A DNA stretch of 64,000 nucleotides from JBEKSX01 sp049516635 (lineage in GTDB: Bacteria; Bacteroidota; Ignavibacteria; Tepidaquicellales; OLB5). The position numbers and the translations under genes are program-made. The DNA lies in assembly GCA_049516635.1 (NCBI GenBank), contig JBEKSX010000001.1, positions 1 to 64,000 on the forward strand, written 5' to 3'. Under the pieces are notes generated by a model. It saw only the letters and a list, made by a program, of their open reading frames with translations. It was not told where the DNA came from and ran no database searches. This document shows positions 57,201-64,000 of the stretch, piece after piece (within the stretch, counting starts at the first letter, position 1; each line of letters begins with the position of its first letter).

Positions 57201-58698
57201 CTTTCTTTCGTTCAGTAATATCACGCATTATTGCAAGTATTTCATCTTCACCGCTAACGACCAGACGGGTTTCAAAGCAAGTATCTTCTCCATTTTTTGA
57301 AATTGTAAATTCGAATGTTTGTGTTTCACCGGTCTTAAACGCTGCCGTAATATTTTTCTTCAGAGTTAAAGCAAATTCCGAAGGGAGCACATCATCAATT
57401 TTTTTATTTAGAAAATCCTGAGGTAAAAAGAAAAGGTCACTGATATTTTTTGCCTTACAATCTAAAAAAGTTCCTTCACTGTTGAATTGGAACATAATAT
57501 CAGGTATAGTATTTATCAGTATAGTATTCCTGCGTTCGCTTTTCAACAGCTGTTCTTCAGCCTGTTTTTGCTGTGTAATATCCTGTGTAAATGCAATAAC
57601 CCCTACTATTTGCCCTTTTTCATTTCGGTAAGGAATTTTATCGGTTTTAATCCATAAACTCTCACCCTTATCCGTTTTGATCCTATCTACTATACCAAAT
57701 TTGGGAATTCCTGTGCTTATTACTTCCCGGTCTTCTTCCAGGAACTTGGCTGCCTCATCAGGATAAAACTCCTCGGTATATTTACCCTCCATTTCTTCAA
57801 CAGTACATCCTTTTATTTTTGCTGCAAGTTTATTCACTCTGAGAATCCTGTTGTTATCATCTTTATATGTAATCATTGCAGGCACGGTATCCAGTATTAA
57901 TCTATACTCCTCTTGCTGTTTTCTTATTATCTGTTCTGCCCTTTTCTGTTCGGTAATATCGGTCATGATGCTTTCCAGGGCTATAGGCAGGTTTTTATCA
58001 TTTGTTATGAGAACATTTCTTTGGTTTATCCACTTAATATCCCCATTTTTATGAATAATCTGATATTCATATATAGGCTGAACATCCCCTTCCAGTAGCC
58101 GGGACCATTGCACATCAAAATAGTGCCGCCAATCAGGATGTATGATATCCTTTAATAATAGAGGTTTATGATAGAATTCTTCAGGACCATAACCTGTAAT
58201 TTCTAAAGAAGCTTTATTCACGTATTCATAATGACCATCGGCTAGAGATATTCTATTAATCATATCCCGTGCATTTTCTGCAAGCCTGAAATAACGTTTT
58301 TCGCTCTCCTCTAACTTCTTTTCAGCATCAAATTTATATAGTGCCATTCTTATAGTGGCTTTCAGGTCTCTATCTTGAAATGGTTTAAGAATAAAACCAT
58401 AGGGTTTAGTGGTTTTTGTTCTGTTCAGCGTATCATCATCTTCGTGCGCTGTTAGATAGACTACGGGTATTTGATATAGATCTAATATCTTTTTTGCTGC
58501 TTCTATTCCATCAATATCTCCCTTCAAAAGTATGTCCATTAATATTAGATCGGGTTTGTATTCACCTGCTAATTTTATAGCTTCTTCTCCGGTTTCCACT
58601 ATGTCAGAAGTTTCATATCCTAAACCTATGAGAGTCCTTTTAATATCAAATGCAATGATACTCTCATCTTCGACGATCATTATTTTTACCTTTGGCAA
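54289..58698 (-). CDS. Hybrid sensor histidine kinase: REC, nine PAS domains, HisKA_2/HATPase
   Basis: A 1469-residue soluble protein. It begins with a receiver domain (about 1-125; VEDESII, LILMDILLKG with the phosphoacceptor Asp near 55). Nine PAS units follow (about 130-1245), each opened by EEKYRKL-like helices and closed by DITE-type segments. The C-terminus is a HisKA_2 domain (LKEIHHRVKNNLQII) and an HATPase (NELVTNSYKHAF, DDGIGIPD). There are no membrane helices, so signals are cytoplasmic. PAS units 4 and 6, and 5 and 8, resemble each other, pointing to internal duplication. The start is TTG with GGAGA eight bases upstream. The partner regulator is not adjacent. Confidence 0.93.
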   Translation of the reverse strand: MPKVKIMIVEDESIIAFDIKRTLIGLGYETSDIVETGEEAIKLAGEYKPDLILMDILLKGDIDGIEAAKKILDLYQIPVVYLTAHEDDDTLNRTKTTKPYGFILKPFQDRDLKATIRMALYKFDAEKKLEESEKRYFRLAENARDMINRISLADGHYEYVNKASLEITGYGPEEFYHKPLLLKDIIHPDWRHYFDVQWSRLLEGDVQPIYEYQIIHKNGDIKWINQRNVLITNDKNLPIALESIMTDITEQKRAEQIIRKQQEEYRLILDTVPAMITYKDDNNRILRVNKLAAKIKGCTVEEMEGKYTEEFYPDEAAKFLEEDREVISTGIPKFGIVDRIKTDKGESLWIKTDKIPYRNEKGQIVGVIAFTQDITQQKQAEEQLLKSERRNTILINTIPDIMFQFNSEGTFLDCKAKNISDLFFLPQDFLNKKIDDVLPSEFALTLKKNITAAFKTGETQTFEFTISKNGEDTCFETRLVVSGEDEILAIMRDITERKKADLSLRDSEEKYRKLTHNAPIAITRLSIKTKRYEIVNDEFIRQSGYTLDEFNQLSIDQLNELIHPDDLDNLTNIYNTWVKDGFKEINHIIYRAFNKFGEQLWLDTYHYADLDTNGNPVAINQLYIDITEQKRYEEAVRLSEAKFRAVCDISPAAIYIFQNEKFLYGNEYALELTGYTLDEVKKMKFWDVVHPDFKEILKSRGLARIRGEKVINRYEAKIMTKSGEEKWLDFTVTLFELNGKPAVLGNGLDITEQKKSRDILQLSEEKYRKLAENSPLAVTRLLVKDSTYEFVNDEFTRQSGYTKDEFNALSDTELIDMIYPEDRERVFSFYNQWRKENFKGVKRIDYRIINRNKKVVWLDTYLYAEFDSFGNTHAVIQICIDISERKAAEEALKQSELKFRAVTEAIQASIVITKGERIVYVNPYFEHIFGYEAKDLFKMNFLDLVRPDYKKVIKERIITQMKGEYVDPVYDFIIISRSGKERWAQISSVLIEYENQKAILSLVLDVTEVKNAEDLIKLSEEKFRVVAECMPAEIVIFQDERFVYANPYAEILTGYKVDEIVGENFWEFTHPDFKDVAKQRGLNKLLGKKEPVRYEMKILTKEGTEKWVDYSSAQVIYNGKPAVLGTAIDITERKVIEEALRESEARYRAIVEDQTEMIYRWMPDGTLTYVNDAYSRYFKKSKNELIGTKFYITIPEEEYQKFEKHFKSLNFQNPVATIEHRMVMPDKEIRWQRWTDRALFDENKKIIGYQSVGRDITELKKSEDEIKQSLLEKEVLLKEIHHRVKNNLQIITSLLKLQSTYVKDKRALELFKESQNRVQSMALIHQKLYQSKNLGKINFDEYLRTLIAYIMQSFGTSKPAVEVNLEAKDIFMSIDNAIPCGLIINELVTNSYKHAFKGRKKGMILIRLTLKQNKYTLEVKDDGIGIPDKINITESRTFGLKLISTLVEQIRGSIQITRPKGTLFTIIFE

Positions 58699-59065
58699 TG
58701 CACTATCTCCTTTTCTAATATAGAGGGGGATTAAAGCGATATCGGTGAAAATCCATATAATTCTACCTTGAGAATTACGGGTATTAACGAATTCCTGAAT
58801 TATTAAACAATAATATGCTATTATGTAAAATAATAAAACACATTTATTTTACGCCAATTTATGCAAGTTTGTTAATCTATGATCCGAATGGAAGAATATA
58901 TCATCATTTATTGGATGAATTCTTGAGCTGGCAGAGGGGTCTCTTCGGGAAACCATATTCCGACCTTCTAGCATATAGAAATGTAGTCGTACCCATGCTA
59001 GTGCAAATGGGACCGCAATATCAATGATCAGGTAAGTTTAGGTTAGTTTTCTAATGAAACTCTTG
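58699..59065. other. Gap with decayed sequence next to tRNA-Thr
   Basis: No intact gene. The plus strand reads a 70-residue frame at 58815-59027 whose middle (YASLLIYDPNGRIYHHLL) faintly resembles the start of a GIY-YIG nuclease, followed by a segment that shares 18 bases with the tRNA 3' end. I treat it as a remnant, not as a functional gene. Confidence 0.4.
58921..58938. repeat. Direct repeat of the tRNA-Thr 3' end, copy 1
   Basis: The 18 bases TCTTGAGCTGGCAGAGGG are identical to 59061-59078, which span the acceptor 3' strand and flank of tRNA-Thr. The two copies are exactly 140 bases apart. A CCGACCT match follows in both with different spacing. Confidence 0.9.
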
Positions 59066-59078
59066 AGCTGGCAGAGGG
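59061..59078. repeat. Direct repeat at tRNA-Thr 3' end, copy 2
   Basis: The copy within tRNA-Thr. See 58921-58938. Confidence 0.9.
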
Positions 59079-59137
59079 ACTTGAACCCCCGACCTGCGCA
59101 TTACAAGTGCGCTGCTCTACCACTGAGCTATGCCAGC
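59066..59137 (-). tRNA. tRNA-Thr (anticodon TGT)
   Basis: The minus strand folds as a standard 72-base tRNA. Acceptor GCTGGCA (59131-59137) pairs with TGCCAGC (59067-59073). The anticodon arm GCGCA-CTTGTAA-TGCGC gives TGT, decoding ACA/ACN as threonine, and the T loop is GGTTCAAGTCC-like. The discriminator is T at 59066; CCA is not encoded. Confidence 0.96.
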
Positions 59138-59197
59138 ATGAAATACAAATATAAAATTTCCCCGCAAAATTAACAATAACAATAAGAAACAATGATT

Positions 59198-59791
59198 TTA
59201 AGATATTCTTACGAGGAATGTTCTCAGGCTGGTTAATGCTTTGCCCCGGTGAGAAATTTTATTTTTAGTTACCAGATCAAGCTCGGCAAAAGTTTTGTTG
59301 TATCCTTCGGGTACAAAAAGAGGATCATAGCCAAAGCCATTTTCGCCTTTCATCTCCTCAATTACGTATCCCCTGCATTTTCCTTCGAACAGCATGTTAT
59401 TGTAGAGAGAATTGTGCAGAACCAGTATGCATTTGAACCTTGCTGCTCTATGGTCTATATCCACACCTTTCAGTTCGTCCAATAATTTTTGGCAATTTTG
59501 AAGATCACTTGCACTTTCCCCTGCGTATCTGGATGAATGAACACCCGGCTGGTTATTAAGATAAGGAATTTCGAGTCCGGAATCGTCTGCGATAGTAGTA
59601 ATTTTTGTGTGGTCGAAAACAATTTTTGCTTTCTTCAAAGCATTATCTTCAAAAGTCTTACAATCTTCCTCCATAATAGGAACTTCAGGAAAATCATCAA
59701 TAGAGAAACACTCGATATCCAGCCCGTGAAGAAAATTTTTTATTTCCTTTATCTTACCTTGATTTTTTGAGGCGATTACGATTTGTCTCAT
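59198..59791 (-). CDS. rdgB: XTP/dITP diphosphatase
   Basis: A house-cleaning pyrophosphatase of about 197 residues that removes non-canonical purine nucleotides (ITP, XTP). Features are ASKNQGKIKEIKNF at the N-terminus, ADDSGLEIPYLNNQPGVHSSRYAG near residue 66-88 and GFGYDPLFVPEG near residue 150. The ATG at 59791 is preferred to the TTG at 59797, since it gives the usual family start. It begins eight bases after the stop of the ABC exporter gene at 59800 and is probably its operon partner. Confidence 0.95.
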   Translation of the reverse strand: MRQIVIASKNQGKIKEIKNFLHGLDIECFSIDDFPEVPIMEEDCKTFEDNALKKAKIVFDHTKITTIADDSGLEIPYLNNQPGVHSSRYAGESASDLQNCQKLLDELKGVDIDHRAARFKCILVLHNSLYNNMLFEGKCRGYVIEEMKGENGFGYDPLFVPEGYNKTFAELDLVTKNKISHRGKALTSLRTFLVRIS

Positions 59792-59799
59792 AATCAAAA

Positions 59800-61587
59800 T
59801 TATGCAAAAGTTTCCTTATATTGCAATTGATATAATTTGGAATATATTCCACCAAGTTCAAGAAGTTCATGGTGGGTACCCATTTCCCTGATTTCACCTT
59901 TATGCATAACTATGATCTTATCACATTTCTGTATTGTAGAAAGTCTGTGTGCTATTATGATCGAAGTTCTTCCTTCCATTAATTTTTCAATTGCTTGCTG
60001 GATCAGTATCTCGGATTGGGTATCGACGCTAGAAGTTGCTTCATCGAGTATAAGTATCCGCGGATCAAATGCAAGTGCTCTTGCGAAAGTAATAAGCTGC
60101 CTTTGTCCCTGTGAGAGAGTGACTCCCCTTTCCTTAACATTTTGCTGATACCCCTGGGGCAGTTTCATTATAAAGTCGTCTATACCGATGATCTTTGCAG
60201 CTTCACGTACTTTCTCAAAGCCAACATTATTCTTGCCGAGCTTAATGTTATTTTCGATAGTATCGGAAAACAGAAAAATATCCTGAATAACCAAGCTTAT
60301 ATTCTTCCTCAAGTCCTCCTGCAAAATGTCTTTTATATTTACCTGATCCAACAATATTTCGCCTTTTTGAACATCATAGAACCGGCAGATGAGATTCATT
60401 ATAGAAGTCTTTCCGGCACCGGTAGCACCTACAAATGCTACTTTTTCTCCCTCCCTGATATCGAAAGAGAGGTTCTTAAGTACATATTCATCTTTGTTAT
60501 AAGCAAAGAACACATTCTTAAATTCAATATGCCCTTTTACATCTTTAAGCTTGATCGGATGGTCAGGATCGGGAATGACGTTATGCTGATCGAGAAGCCT
60601 GAAAATCCTCTCAGATGAAGCCATAGCAGTCTGCATAATATTGTATTTTTCAGAGAGATCTCTTATAGGTCTGAAGAACATTTCTGCATACTGCATGAAC
60701 GAAATCAGTATGCCGATCGTCAGCGTATTTTGTATCACCCTTCCGCCGCCGTACCAAATTATCAGAGCAATCGAGATCGCACTTATCAGCTCAACAATAG
60801 GGAAAAAGACCGAATAATACAAAACAGAACGTTTGTTAGCCAGTGTGTGCTCGTAATTAATTTCTTTGAATTCATCGTATGTTCGTTCCTCTTTGCCGAA
60901 GATTTTGACCACCAGAATTCCGCTTATATGTTCCTGAAGGTAGGCATTCATTTTAGCTACCAGTGTTCTTACATCACGGTAAGCTGCTCTTACCTTTCTT
61001 CTGAAAATTGCGGTAGCATAGATAAGAGGGATTATCACCGATAAGGAAATTAAGGTCAATTCCCAGCTTTGTGAGAACATGAAGAATAAGATTCCTGCAA
61101 TTGTAAATATATCTGCAAAAACCATCACGATACCAGATGAAAACATCTCGTTTAATACTTCGATATCGTTTGTAAGCCGCGTAACAAGCCGACCCACGGG
61201 ATTTTTATCGAAAAAGCTCATCGATAAACCCTGCAGATGCCTGAACAGCTCCATACGCAGGTCATATATCGTTCGCTGGCCAATCCACTGAGTCAAATAG
61301 GTCATTAGATACTGCAATAAGCCCTGGATAATCAATGTGCCAAAGAGTATCAGAATAATATTCCGTAGTCCTATTGCATCTTTATTCACTATATATTTAT
61401 CTATTGCAATCTTGGTAAGATAGGGCCTAACGGTTGTGGCAAGTGAAATACCTATAGTCAGAATGATAGCTACTATTATCCATCCCCTATACGGTCTCAA
61501 GTATTTCAGGAGGCGCTTCATAAGGTGGGAATCGTAAGCTTTCCCGAGTACTTCGTCTTCGGTCAGTTCTTTTTTATTATTTGCCAT
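59800..61587 (-). CDS. ABC exporter subunit (permease-ATPase), catalytic-site partner
   Basis: A 595-residue half-transporter: six helices (about 30-320), then Walker A GATGAGKTS, signature LSQGQ (altered), Walker B LILDEATSSVD with the catalytic Glu, and AHRLSTI. The adjacent gene at 61589 has the reciprocal pattern. The gene starts one base after the upstream stop codon, so the subunits are made together. The pairing predicts a heterodimeric exporter of the TM287/288 type. The substrate is unknown. Confidence 0.93.
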   Translation of the reverse strand: MANNKKELTEDEVLGKAYDSHLMKRLLKYLRPYRGWIIVAIILTIGISLATTVRPYLTKIAIDKYIVNKDAIGLRNIILILFGTLIIQGLLQYLMTYLTQWIGQRTIYDLRMELFRHLQGLSMSFFDKNPVGRLVTRLTNDIEVLNEMFSSGIVMVFADIFTIAGILFFMFSQSWELTLISLSVIIPLIYATAIFRRKVRAAYRDVRTLVAKMNAYLQEHISGILVVKIFGKEERTYDEFKEINYEHTLANKRSVLYYSVFFPIVELISAISIALIIWYGGGRVIQNTLTIGILISFMQYAEMFFRPIRDLSEKYNIMQTAMASSERIFRLLDQHNVIPDPDHPIKLKDVKGHIEFKNVFFAYNKDEYVLKNLSFDIREGEKVAFVGATGAGKTSIMNLICRFYDVQKGEILLDQVNIKDILQEDLRKNISLVIQDIFLFSDTIENNIKLGKNNVGFEKVREAAKIIGIDDFIMKLPQGYQQNVKERGVTLSQGQRQLITFARALAFDPRILILDEATSSVDTQSEILIQQAIEKLMEGRTSIIIAHRLSTIQKCDKIIVMHKGEIREMGTHHELLELGGIYSKLYQLQYKETFA

Positions 61588-61588
61588 T

Positions 61589-63337
61589 TTAATCCATACC
61601 CTCCAGTTCCTGTTCCAGCAGCTGCTTGAAATAAATATCGGCGTAAATACCTTCCTGCTGTATCAGTGATTCGTGTGTACCCTCTTCAGCGATACTTCCT
61701 TTCTTGAGTACAACAATTCTGTCGGAATTCTTAAGTGTCGATACACGGTGGCTTATTAGAATTGTGGTTCTCTGTTTCATCACATCTTTTAAAGCTTTTA
61801 AGATCTCCTCTTCAGTATATGTATCGACTGCAGAAAAGGCATCATCGAGAATGAGTATCCTGGGATTTATTGCAATTGCACGGGATATTGAAGTACGTTG
61901 TTTTTGCCCGCCGGATAAATTGATACCCCTTTCTCCAAGGATCGTCTCAAAACGGTTTGGGAAAGTATCAATCTCTTTATAGATCTGTGAGATTTTAGAA
62001 ACTGCTATAATGCCGTCTTTATCCATGGTCTCATCTCCGTATGAAATATTATTTTCAATCGTATCGGAGAATAAGAATGTCTCTTGAGGCACATAACCGA
62101 TAGAAGTTCTTAATTTCTTTATAGGGATCTTCTTAATATTTGTTCCGTCTACAAGTATCTCACCTTCAGAACACTCGAATAATCTTGGTATCAAATTCAC
62201 CAGTGTGGATTTTCCCGAACCGGTATGGCCTATCAAACCTATGGTTTCACCTTCCTTAATTTTAAGATTAAGGTTTTTCAGCACATACGGCAGCTCACTG
62301 CTATACCTGAAGCTGAGATTTTTAAATTCGATGCTTCCTCTTATCGCCTGAATATTATAGTCTGTTAATTCAGTGTCATTAATTTTAGGTTCAGAATCGA
62401 ACACCTTGCATAATCTCATCATAGAAGCGTTCGCTCTCTGCGTAAGATTGATAATCCATCCGAAAGCTATGATTGGCCAGGTTAAAAGTCCCAGGTATAT
62501 AATGAACGCTGTCAGCTCACCTAGCGTAAGTGAACCATTTATAACTTTGTTACCACCAACGAAGAGAACTATTACCACGGAAATACCCGTCAGGAGGAAC
62601 ATCATCGGAAACGAAAATGACTGAACCAATGCCAGAGACATGTTTTTCTTTTGATAATCCAGTGATTCTTCCGCAAAACTGTTTATCTCGCTTTTCTCTC
62701 TCACATAAGCTTTTATTACTTTTATACCTGAAAGATTCTCCTGTGCACGGGTTGTCATATCAGAAAATTGAGTTTGCACTTTCTCAAACTTGTAGTTGAT
62801 GCTTTTTCCGACCCTGTATACAAAATAGGATATCAATGGAATAGGAATAACAGAAACTATTGTAAGCTGTAAGTTTAGTGACATCATAAGAGATATCGCC
62901 ATCAAAAAGTTTATGATAGTTTCTGCTGAATACATGATCCCCGGCCCGAGAAAATTCCGGACTGCGGATATGTCATTTGTAGCCAGAGCCATTACCTCAC
63001 CGGTAGAATGATTATGGAAGTACTGCAGATCCTGTTTTCTTACGCATTTAACAAAATCATTTCTCAGATCATTCTCGATTTCCCTTGATATTACTATTAT
63101 TGTTTGCCTTGTAAAATAAAGGAATATTCCGCTCAACACTGCAAATCCGACAGTAACTAGTGCATATTTAAACAGTAATACGGTATCAGGGTGCGATTTT
63201 ATCGAGTCAATCGCTCTTGAAATGACGAAAGGCACTATGTTTGTAAATACAGCACCTAAGAGAATTACCGTAAATCCTAAGATTAACTTGTTTTTGTATT
63301 CAAAAAGATATGGTAGAAGTCGTTTAAGGTATGTCAT
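61589..63337 (-). CDS. ABC exporter subunit (permease-ATPase), degenerate-site partner
   Basis: A 582-residue half-transporter with six helices (about 15-315), Walker A GHTGSGKST, an intact LSGGQ signature, Walker B LILDDAFSAVD with Asp in place of the catalytic Glu, and SHRVSTL. It is the first gene of a three-gene minus-strand run with the partner subunit and rdgB. Its start faces the groES promoter region 292 bases away. Confidence 0.93.
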   Translation of the reverse strand: MTYLKRLLPYLFEYKNKLILGFTVILLGAVFTNIVPFVISRAIDSIKSHPDTVLLFKYALVTVGFAVLSGIFLYFTRQTIIVISREIENDLRNDFVKCVRKQDLQYFHNHSTGEVMALATNDISAVRNFLGPGIMYSAETIINFLMAISLMMSLNLQLTIVSVIPIPLISYFVYRVGKSINYKFEKVQTQFSDMTTRAQENLSGIKVIKAYVREKSEINSFAEESLDYQKKNMSLALVQSFSFPMMFLLTGISVVIVLFVGGNKVINGSLTLGELTAFIIYLGLLTWPIIAFGWIINLTQRANASMMRLCKVFDSEPKINDTELTDYNIQAIRGSIEFKNLSFRYSSELPYVLKNLNLKIKEGETIGLIGHTGSGKSTLVNLIPRLFECSEGEILVDGTNIKKIPIKKLRTSIGYVPQETFLFSDTIENNISYGDETMDKDGIIAVSKISQIYKEIDTFPNRFETILGERGINLSGGQKQRTSISRAIAINPRILILDDAFSAVDTYTEEEILKALKDVMKQRTTILISHRVSTLKNSDRIVVLKKGSIAEEGTHESLIQQEGIYADIYFKQLLEQELEGMD

Positions 63338-63522
63338 TATCGTAACTTAATATATTTACAATTTTATAACCATATACAAATTTATAAAGTTCATTGGAAA
63401 CAGCAGTATCATTTATATTAATGCGTTTTCATAATACAACTATTCAAGAAATTTCTTTTACAAAAAATATGAAATATAGAATTTTAAATAGAGATAGTAC
63501 ATTATATACCTCAATACTTTCC

Positions 63523-63551
63523 TTGACAAACAATTCTAAATTGAGTATTTT
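63523..63551 (+). promoter_or_regulatory. Promoter of groES-groEL
   Basis: TTGACA (63523-63528), a 17-base spacer and TATTTT (63546-63551). The -10 element touches the left arm of the CIRCE operator, so bound repressor would block RNA polymerase. Confidence 0.7.
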
Positions 63552-63576
63552 AGCACTCCTCTAATGAGAGTGCTAA
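63550..63576. promoter_or_regulatory. CIRCE operator (HrcA binding site)
   Basis: A perfect CIRCE element TTAGCACTC-N9-GAGTGCTAA. It lies 54 bases before groES and overlaps the promoter. HrcA represses chaperonin genes through this site in many bacteria; hrcA is not in the window. Confidence 0.97.
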
Positions 63577-63629
63577 TATATATTTATAAACTATTAATAA
63601 ACAATACATTAATTTAAGGAGGATTTAAA

Positions 63630-63917
63630 ATGAATCTTAAACCACTTGGAGACAGGGTCGTAGTGAAGCCCAAAGAACCTGAAGAGGTTACTAAAGGCGG
63701 GATCATTCTTCCCGATACCGCAAAGGAAAAACCAATGGAAGGTGAAATAGTAGCGGTAGGAGCAGGAAGAATAGCCGATGACGGCAAGAAGATTAATATG
63801 GAACTCAAGGTCGGTGATAAGGTGCTGTACGGTAAATACAGCGGAACCGAGATAAAGATCAACGATGAAGAATATCTTATCATGCGCGAAAGCGATGTTT
63901 ATGCCATCATTAAATAA
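63630..63917 (+). CDS. groES: Co-chaperonin GroES
   Basis: A 95-residue co-chaperonin that caps GroEL and assists protein folding in the cytoplasm. It starts with [17 protein letters not shown] and has the mobile-loop segment [25 protein letters not shown] (about residues 20-45) and [15 protein letters not shown]. The length is standard. A strong AAGGAGG ribosome site lies before the ATG. Expression is controlled by the CIRCE element upstream. groEL begins 35 bases later. Confidence 0.98.
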   Translation: MNLKPLGDRVVVKPKEPEEVTKGGIILPDTAKEKPMEGEIVAVGAGRIADDGKKINMELKVGDKVLYGKYSGTEIKINDEEYLIMRESDVYAIIK

Positions 63918-63952
63918 TTTTAATATAGAAAATAAAGAAGGAGAAATATAAA

Positions 63953-64000
63953 ATGGCCGCAAAAATAATTCAGTATGAATCTGAAGCCCGCGCAGCACTT
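63953..64000 (+). CDS. groEL: Chaperonin GroEL, 5' fragment
   Basis: The first 16 codons read MAAKIIQYESEARAAL, a typical GroEL N-terminus. AAGGAGAAATATAAA precedes the ATG. The gene continues past the window end. It forms an operon with groES under CIRCE control. Confidence 0.93.
   Translation, partial: MAAKIIQYESEARAAL

Overview
The window looks like a chromosomal contig from an AT-rich member of the Bacteroidota/Chlorobiota superphylum, most likely Ignavibacteria or a near relative. The main reason is six secreted proteins that end in a type IX secretion (T9SS) sorting domain with the NYPNPFNP hallmark, which is characteristic of that clade. TTG start codons are frequent. This placement is inference from motifs; no rRNA is present.

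Layout. 1-2640: the N-terminal part of an ECF sigma factor whose start codon appears to be ACG, a lipoprotein metallopeptidase and a PrsW-like membrane protease. 2715-9450: a surface-polysaccharide block on the plus strand (flippase fused to a GT2 glycosyltransferase, three more GT2 enzymes and one GT4). 9447-13068: nadD, aspartate kinase, dapB and a YIP1 membrane protein in the same direction. 13137-24778 (minus): a beta-helix T9SS cargo protein, an ECF sigma factor, an M3 peptidase, a methyltransferase, rsgA, an ABC exporter pair, a candidate structured RNA gene and a PhzF protein. 24912-38496 (minus): two T9SS cargo proteins, htrA, recO, mtnA, a PfkB kinase, three tandem sialidase-fold (BNR) proteins and an SppA with an extra barrel-like N-terminal region. 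38575-45925: a peroxiredoxin, a fourth BNR/T9SS protein, dnaX, speB and a TPR protein with a repetitive linker. 46114-51597 (minus): tRNA-Ser, archaemetzincin, an NtrC-type regulator, a sensor kinase with two haem-c motifs, and two divergent GcvH-like proteins. 52047-59137: an MFS exporter, two small unknown genes, a nine-PAS hybrid sensor kinase, a decayed segment sharing sequence with a tRNA, and tRNA-Thr. 59198-64000: rdgB, a second ABC exporter pair, and CIRCE-groES-groEL.

How it fits together. The window combines housekeeping genes with a surface-oriented programme: polysaccharide assembly, T9SS cargo, envelope proteolysis (HtrA, SppA, PrsW-like) and ABC export. The most unusual parts are (i) the neighbourhood of membrane-anchored and degenerate GcvH-like proteins, a haem-c histidine kinase, a sigma-54 activator and an archaemetzincin; (ii) a promoter-hairpin-terminator unit at 23474-23729 that looks like an unannotated small RNA; (iii) two ABC pairs whose nucleotide-binding motifs predict asymmetric heterodimers; and (iv) two unusual fusions, flippase-GT2 and barrel-SppA. 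No CRISPR array, intact insertion sequence, prophage or rRNA was seen.
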